Below the pieces are notes generated by a model. The model ran no database searches. It saw only the letters and a list, made by a program, of their open reading frames with translations, and was not told the DNA's origin. A stretch of 64,000 nucleotides of DNA from Tranzscheliella williamsii (lineage: Eukaryota > Basidiomycota > Ustilaginomycetes > Ustilaginales > Ustilaginaceae), in assembly GCA_023212725.1 (NCBI GenBank), contig JALBYF010000028.1, positions 124,001 through 188,000 of the forward strand. Direction: 5' to 3'. This document shows positions 59,701-64,000 of the stretch, in pieces. The position numbers and the translations under genes are program-made. Every line of letters starts with the position of its first letter. The first letter of the stretch is position 1.

Positions 59701-62124
59701 GATAACACGGCAAGATGGACAGGAGATGCGGAATGGACGCGGTGTCGGTACGGTAGAGAGTAGCTGTCCGTCAGGCAACTAGTCTTCTAGCGGGGCGCGT
59801 GGCGAGTCGTACAAAGAGATGGTAAGGGTCTCGTGGCCAAAGGCGTTGAAACTGTGTTCAGGGTTGCAAAGTGCTTGGGTCTCCGGTCGTCAGGCGAAGG
59901 CAAAGCGGCGCAGAAATGATATTTAAAGAAAACCTTGTCCGTGGTCACCGGTCGTGGTTTTGTTCGAGAGGGAGTTGCTGCTGGGAATGGCGGGCAAGAT
60001 CAAGGCTGTTCTAGTAAAGTCGGTCAAAACTGTAGAAAAAGCAGCAAAGCTTGCAACGGAAATGATATCAGCGGGGGAAATGATGTGGTGCGGGAAAGAC
60101 GTGGTGGTGGTGGATGTAAGTGGGATGCAAAGCTAAGGTGGCAAAGTGGAAGGTGTGTTCCTGTCGCCGACCCACTCAAGGCCGGGGTAAGCTGGATGTG
60201 TGGATATATTCGATGGGAGGTTTCCCAACAAGCTTAATTGCAAGGGGCAATCTAACGGCGAAATGTTGCTGGCGCTTTGCAACGCTGCGTAGGGTGCAGG
60301 TCTGTGTGTAACTTTTTTGGATGCGGCAAAGTCAGAATGGACGGGCCCGTCAGCACCCAAAGCTTGGCCACGCGCACTTCTCTCACTTCTTGGTTTCCGC
60401 TCTTGCATACATCCAACCAAAGTTGCCACTGCAACGCTCAAACTTGTGACTTTCCAAGCGCAATCTCCCCACCCATCCAAAAGCGGCCCTCTCGCACCAG
60501 ACGCTTTCTATCCGAATTGAGGCTTCACCCTTGCCGTGTATACCCGCTCTCCGGGCTTTTGCCCACTCCCCCTGTCCCGATCTGTGAGATGGTGCTATTG
60601 GTTGCCTCCCGACACGTTTCCTTTGCTGGGTCGCTCAGGCGTTTGATCGATAGTCATCTAGTAGAGACGGGATCGTATACATTTTTGCGCGTAACCATGT
60701 GAAGGTCAGCGGTGCCCCGGAAGGTGCTGTATGGAGACTGCCCGAGCTTGTTGGCGCCGAGAGAGGCGAGGATGATACATACGAATGGTCTGCTTTGGCC
60801 ATCCGCACATCGATACGGCAGCGAGAAGCATTTTTTGATATGCGGATGTTCGCATTTTCGCGGTTGGCCCTCCTCCACCTGTCCAGGCACGGACCGTTTT
60901 CGACCGGGCTCTTTAAGTTAACGCACAATTCTTCTGCACCCAATCATCAACAGATAAGCTGATCTCTCCCGCAGTTGTGCCGACAGCAGCAGCAGCAGCA
61001 GCTCCTCTTATGCCGGTTGCGGTCTGCGGTCTTCTAACCGCACGAGGACGAAAGATGGCCCGGTCCAAGAAAGACCCAGAGACGAGACAAAGGTATACGC
61101 AGGTGCTACAGTGCCAGCACCTTCGTAACCCTAACCTCCCGCTGAGCTCATTGTTGAAGTTTTCCTTGCATCACTATGGCTGTACTCGTTCAATTCGCGA
61201 GCTGTTCCGGCCTCAATTTATAGAAAAGAGTGTGCATATATGGGGGTGGGGATCGGTCTCCCATCCCCACTCACTCAGGCAATGGATGGACCTAAGCTCG
61301 GTCGACCGTTGCCACTTACGACTGACTAGAGGAACTTCGGCTTAAGCGTCGATGTTGGGAGGGACAAATGATTGCTTCAGGGTCCAACTGCGCCACGGAT
61401 CTCACAGACGGCCCTTTCTTTTTTGTTCCGCTTGGCTTTACAAGCGCTGAGCATAGGCTAGCGCTTATCCATATTTGCCCCAAACTCACAAATTTCCAAG
61501 CAAGCCACGTCTACCCAAAAATTGCAACTTCTCCATACAAGGCAGGCGAGCCGTAACCGCAGCCCGCAGACAAGCCTCCATCTTGGCAAGGGTCCGCGGA
61601 AGCGCATGTGCTGGCAGTCTCATCTAGCCCGCACATTTGTCCACGCAACAACACCGTAGGCACAGAGCCCGGTGCGCACAGCCCTGATAGGCAAGCCGTA
61701 AAGGAGCGTGATCCGCAAGCCGATTTCCGACCACGCAGTGGCGAAGCCAAGGAAAGCATGTTAAGTTTAGGTTCGATTACATACTACCCCGCACACACGG
61801 CCGACAGAGCTGGTGGTTCCACTTCGCAGTGTGGCCATTCTGGGCTTCGGAAGGTGAGGGACAAGGGTGTTTGTGCAAGCAAGACTTTCAGTCCGAAGAT
61901 CTCGCCGGCTAAAAAATTCCCAGCGGGTCATAGCGTCTATCGGCTGTGGCTTCTTCCAACCGGGCCACCTCAGACGTCAGCATCACACTGCCCTGTACGC
62001 CAAACAGCCATCGCTGCCGTTACTCGCCAAAGACAAGTCTGCCCTGCCCTGCTCAGCATCTGCTGCCGCGTCGGTGCCCAAGTAACACAGCAAGCAGCAC
62101 GTACCGGACGACGGCAAAGTCACG
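59701..62124. other. long divergent intergenic region between FAS and LETM1-domain gene
   Basis: About 2.4 kb. A TATA-like CTTTAAATATC on the minus strand (about 59920-59930) sits some 220 bases upstream of the FAS start. A 49-codon ATG frame occurs at 59987-60136. A CAG run lies at about 60981-60998. No protein family, tRNA box or rRNA is recognised, though such length is unusual for this gene-dense window. Confidence 0.5.
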
Positions 62125-63438
62125 ATGCATTCGTCTCGGGCCGTTCGAAGCATTGCGCGGTCGCACACATCGCCGTATGTCGGCGCAGCATTACGGCAAC
62201 CGGCCCTTGCAGCGTCGGCGGGCGTGGCGTTAGCACCGTCCAGCTCGGAGCTCTGCGCGCAAGCTGCGCTGATGTCGCGTCGACAGCGTCTCCTCTTCAC
62301 TGCGGTACGCAGCCTGCATCAAACGCATTCTCGATTACAACCCGAGAAACCGCCGTCTCCTTCCAAGTCAAAGCCTCAGCCAGCCTCTTCAGAGGAGCTA
62401 GTATCGTCAGAAACATCCTCCGATAAGAGCGTCACAGCGGAGAAGCCGCAAAAGTCGCTCTCTGATCGGGCGAAAGAGCTGTGGGCGACAGCCAAGTATC
62501 TCTTCAAGTTCTACTTTAATGGTGTCAAGCAGATCTGGGCGAACCGGACAAGAGTAAAGGAGGTACAGGCTCGAGTACAGGCTGGTGGATTAGCGCTCAC
62601 GCGCGACGAGTTTCAATTGATACGCACCCACAAAGCCGACATGAAGAAACTACCGCTCTTTCTCTTTATCTTGTTGATTCTGGAAGAGGCGCTGCCGCTA
62701 GTGGTGATCTGGGCACCCTCGCTGCTACCGTCCACCTGTGTGCTACCGTCCCAGCTTGCCAAGATTAGGATGGGAGACGAGGTCAAGCGCGCAGAAGCGT
62801 ACCAGCAGCTGCGGCAGGTCGACACCGTTCAGTCGCTGCTGCCCGTCGTCGAGGAGGGGGGCAAGGCGCTGCAGCTTGCGGAACAGCACAGGGCGGCGGA
62901 TGCGGATCCTCTGGCAGCGCTGTCGAGCGAGCAGCTTGCACGGCTCGCTAAGATGTTTCAGCTTTCGACGTGGGGGGGCGGGGCGATGGTGCGACGCCGG
63001 CTGGATGCGCATCTCGCTTATCTTCGCGAGGATGACGGGATGATGTCGGCAGACGGCGGTTCGCGGTACGTTCCGCAGCACGCGGACGATCTCGCCAAGG
63101 CGTGCGCCGAGCGCGGCCTCAGAGCGACCGGCGCAGAGCAGAAGGACCTCTACGAGTCGCTCCGCACCTGGCTGCGCTACACGACGCGCAACCCCGAAAC
63201 CCGCACCCTCTCCAACGCCACCGCCGCCCTCCTCCCACTTCAACTGTACAACCCCACTGCACTGCACCACATTCAGAGCGAACTCGACGCTGAAAACCAG
63301 CGCGGCCTCATCGCTAAAACTAAAGACGTCCTCAAGGAAGTCGTCGACGAGGAGAAGAAGGTCCTCACCCGCGACGAGAAGCTCAAGCACGAGTCCCAGG
63401 CCGCAGAACACGCTCGCGCCGCCCCGCGCCAAAAATAG
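62125..63438 (+). CDS. mitochondrial LETM1-like ribosome-binding domain protein
   Basis: 437 residues, ATG at 62125. The N-terminus (MHSSRAVRSIARSH, many Arg/Ser/Ala, no acids) is a mitochondrial presequence. A Ser/Lys-rich stretch precedes the LETM1 core: LSDRAKELWATAKYLFKFYFNGVKQIWANR, LTRDEFQLIRTHKADMKKLPLFLFILLILEEALPLVVIWAPSLLPSTC with one membrane span, then LARLAKMFQLSTWGGGAMVRRRLDAHLAYLREDD. This is the layout of Letm1/Mdm38/Ylh47 relatives of the inner membrane, which bind mitoribosomes and affect K+/H+ exchange. The sequence is shorter than Mdm38 and lacks EF hands, closer to LETMD1-type proteins. A charged C-terminal coiled coil ends the chain. Confidence 0.85.
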   Translation: MHSSRAVRSIARSHTSPYVGAALRQPALAASAGVALAPSSSELCAQAALMSRRQRLLFTAVRSLHQTHSRLQPEKPPSPSKSKPQPASSEELVSSETSSDKSVTAEKPQKSLSDRAKELWATAKYLFKFYFNGVKQIWANRTRVKEVQARVQAGGLALTRDEFQLIRTHKADMKKLPLFLFILLILEEALPLVVIWAPSLLPSTCVLPSQLAKIRMGDEVKRAEAYQQLRQVDTVQSLLPVVEEGGKALQLAEQHRAADADPLAALSSEQLARLAKMFQLSTWGGGAMVRRRLDAHLAYLREDDGMMSADGGSRYVPQHADDLAKACAERGLRATGAEQKDLYESLRTWLRYTTRNPETRTLSNATAALLPLQLYNPTALHHIQSELDAENQRGLIAKTKDVLKEVVDEEKKVLTRDEKLKHESQAAEHARAAPRQK

Positions 63439-63897
63439 CCCCGCGCCGTAGCATCCACCCCCTCGCGCCCTCCCACAATTCAACGCATCCGCTATTCGGC
63501 CATCTGTAGGCATAGACACCAGCACGCTCACCATTCACAGCATCTTGCGACAGCAGCCGCCTGGCAGGGTTCGTGTGCCACAGTTGAAGACGAAACGGAG
63601 AGCGAGTACAAGACGGGAAAGACAGCCGCACGAGGGAAGTACGGATGAAAGGGCAAAGCAAGCCAGTGTAGCAGGTTCGGAGAGGCAGAGAGCGTGAAGC
63701 GGGAGCAGTGGGGCCAGAAAAGGAGAAGGGAGGACGCGGAAGAAACGAAACATGCTGAGGAGGTACTGGTACAAATGGTCCATGGGCTAGAAAATGCTGG
63801 TCGATATGCGGAAGTTAGGGACGTGCTAGGGCTGGAAGCGGGGGCCTTGACAGGACAGGCCGGGTAGTAGAGACGGGCAGTAAAGCGAGAGGAGGGA
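63439..63897. other. convergent intergenic region
   Basis: About 460 bases between the LETM1-like gene and the minus-strand gene at the right edge; 3' UTR-like, no feature seen. Confidence 0.45.
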
Positions 63898-64000
63898 TCA
63901 CATCTCCATATCTCCCATTGTTTCGCCGTGGTCGGAGAAGCTGCCAACGTCTGACATCTCGTCTTCCTCGTCCTCGTCCTCGTCGTCCTCCTCGCCTGCA
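63898..64000 (-). CDS. C-terminal end of an unidentified acidic protein, partial
   Basis: Reading leftwards from the edge, the frame gives an acidic run (EEDDEDEDEEDE) then MSDVGSFSDHGETMGDMEM and a TGA stop at 63898-63900. Only about 33 residues are inside the window, so the family cannot be named. The acidic tail followed by a short Met-rich end and the sharp loss of coding bias after the stop make a genuine gene end likely. Confidence 0.55.
   Translation of the reverse strand, partial: AGEEDDEDEDEEDEMSDVGSFSDHGETMGDMEM

Noticed and set aside
1..64000. CRISPR arrays, insertion sequences, bacterial operons, riboswitches, rRNA genes
   Set aside because: The window is eukaryotic; no regularly spaced repeats, transposase motifs, reverse transcriptase motifs or rRNA-like stretches were seen.

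Overview
The window is nuclear DNA from a basidiomycete of the smut group (Ustilaginomycetes, probably Ustilaginaceae). Five things point there: intron-poor genes with a C-rich third codon position; short introns with GTAAGT/GTACGT donors and CTGAC/CTAAC branch sites; a secreted lipase close to Moesziomyces (Candida) antarcticus lipase A; a fatty acid synthase whose beta and alpha chains form one polypeptide; and a tRNA gene with internal pol III promoter boxes, an intron and an oligo-T terminator. I could not run a search, so the genus is left open.

Layout. 1-3.6 kb: the end of a METTL3/IME4 m6A writer (minus, cut by the left edge), divergent from a tail-anchored PEX26-like protein. 4.7-6.1 kb: secreted CalA-type lipase. 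8.1-13.8 kb: an unidentified single-pass membrane protein and an F-box/WD40 protein. 14.3-19.4 kb: a metabolic patch with an HD-domain hydrolase, a medium-chain reductase and a DszC/SfnB-like flavoprotein, the last two divergent from one promoter region. 19.6-25.1 kb: an acidic zinc-finger protein divergent from phospholipase C. 25.3-28.7 kb: intron-bearing tRNA-Gly(GCC), a small secreted double-psi beta-barrel protein and a dihydroxy-acid dehydratase. 29.0-38.1 kb: HPM1-like histidine methyltransferase, an etherase-like GST, splicing factor CWC2 and a PPP1R37-like LRR protein. 38.4-46.3 kb: Pal1, Atg22, a small unidentified protein and a membrane RING-H2 protein. 47.3-59.7 kb: the 3,897-residue fused FAS in four exons. 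62.1-63.4 kb: LETM1-domain mitochondrial protein. The right edge holds the acidic C-terminus of one more minus-strand gene.

Most genes are dispersed housekeeping functions (RNA modification, splicing, signalling, autophagy, lipid synthesis, organelle biogenesis) and do not form one pathway. The clearest candidate for a functional pair is the divergent reductase/flavin-monooxygenase couple at 15.4-19.4 kb. Several non-coding stretches carry tandem or inverted repeats with no assigned role. Introns reported here were found by reading splice signals and checking that protein family continuity is restored across each junction.
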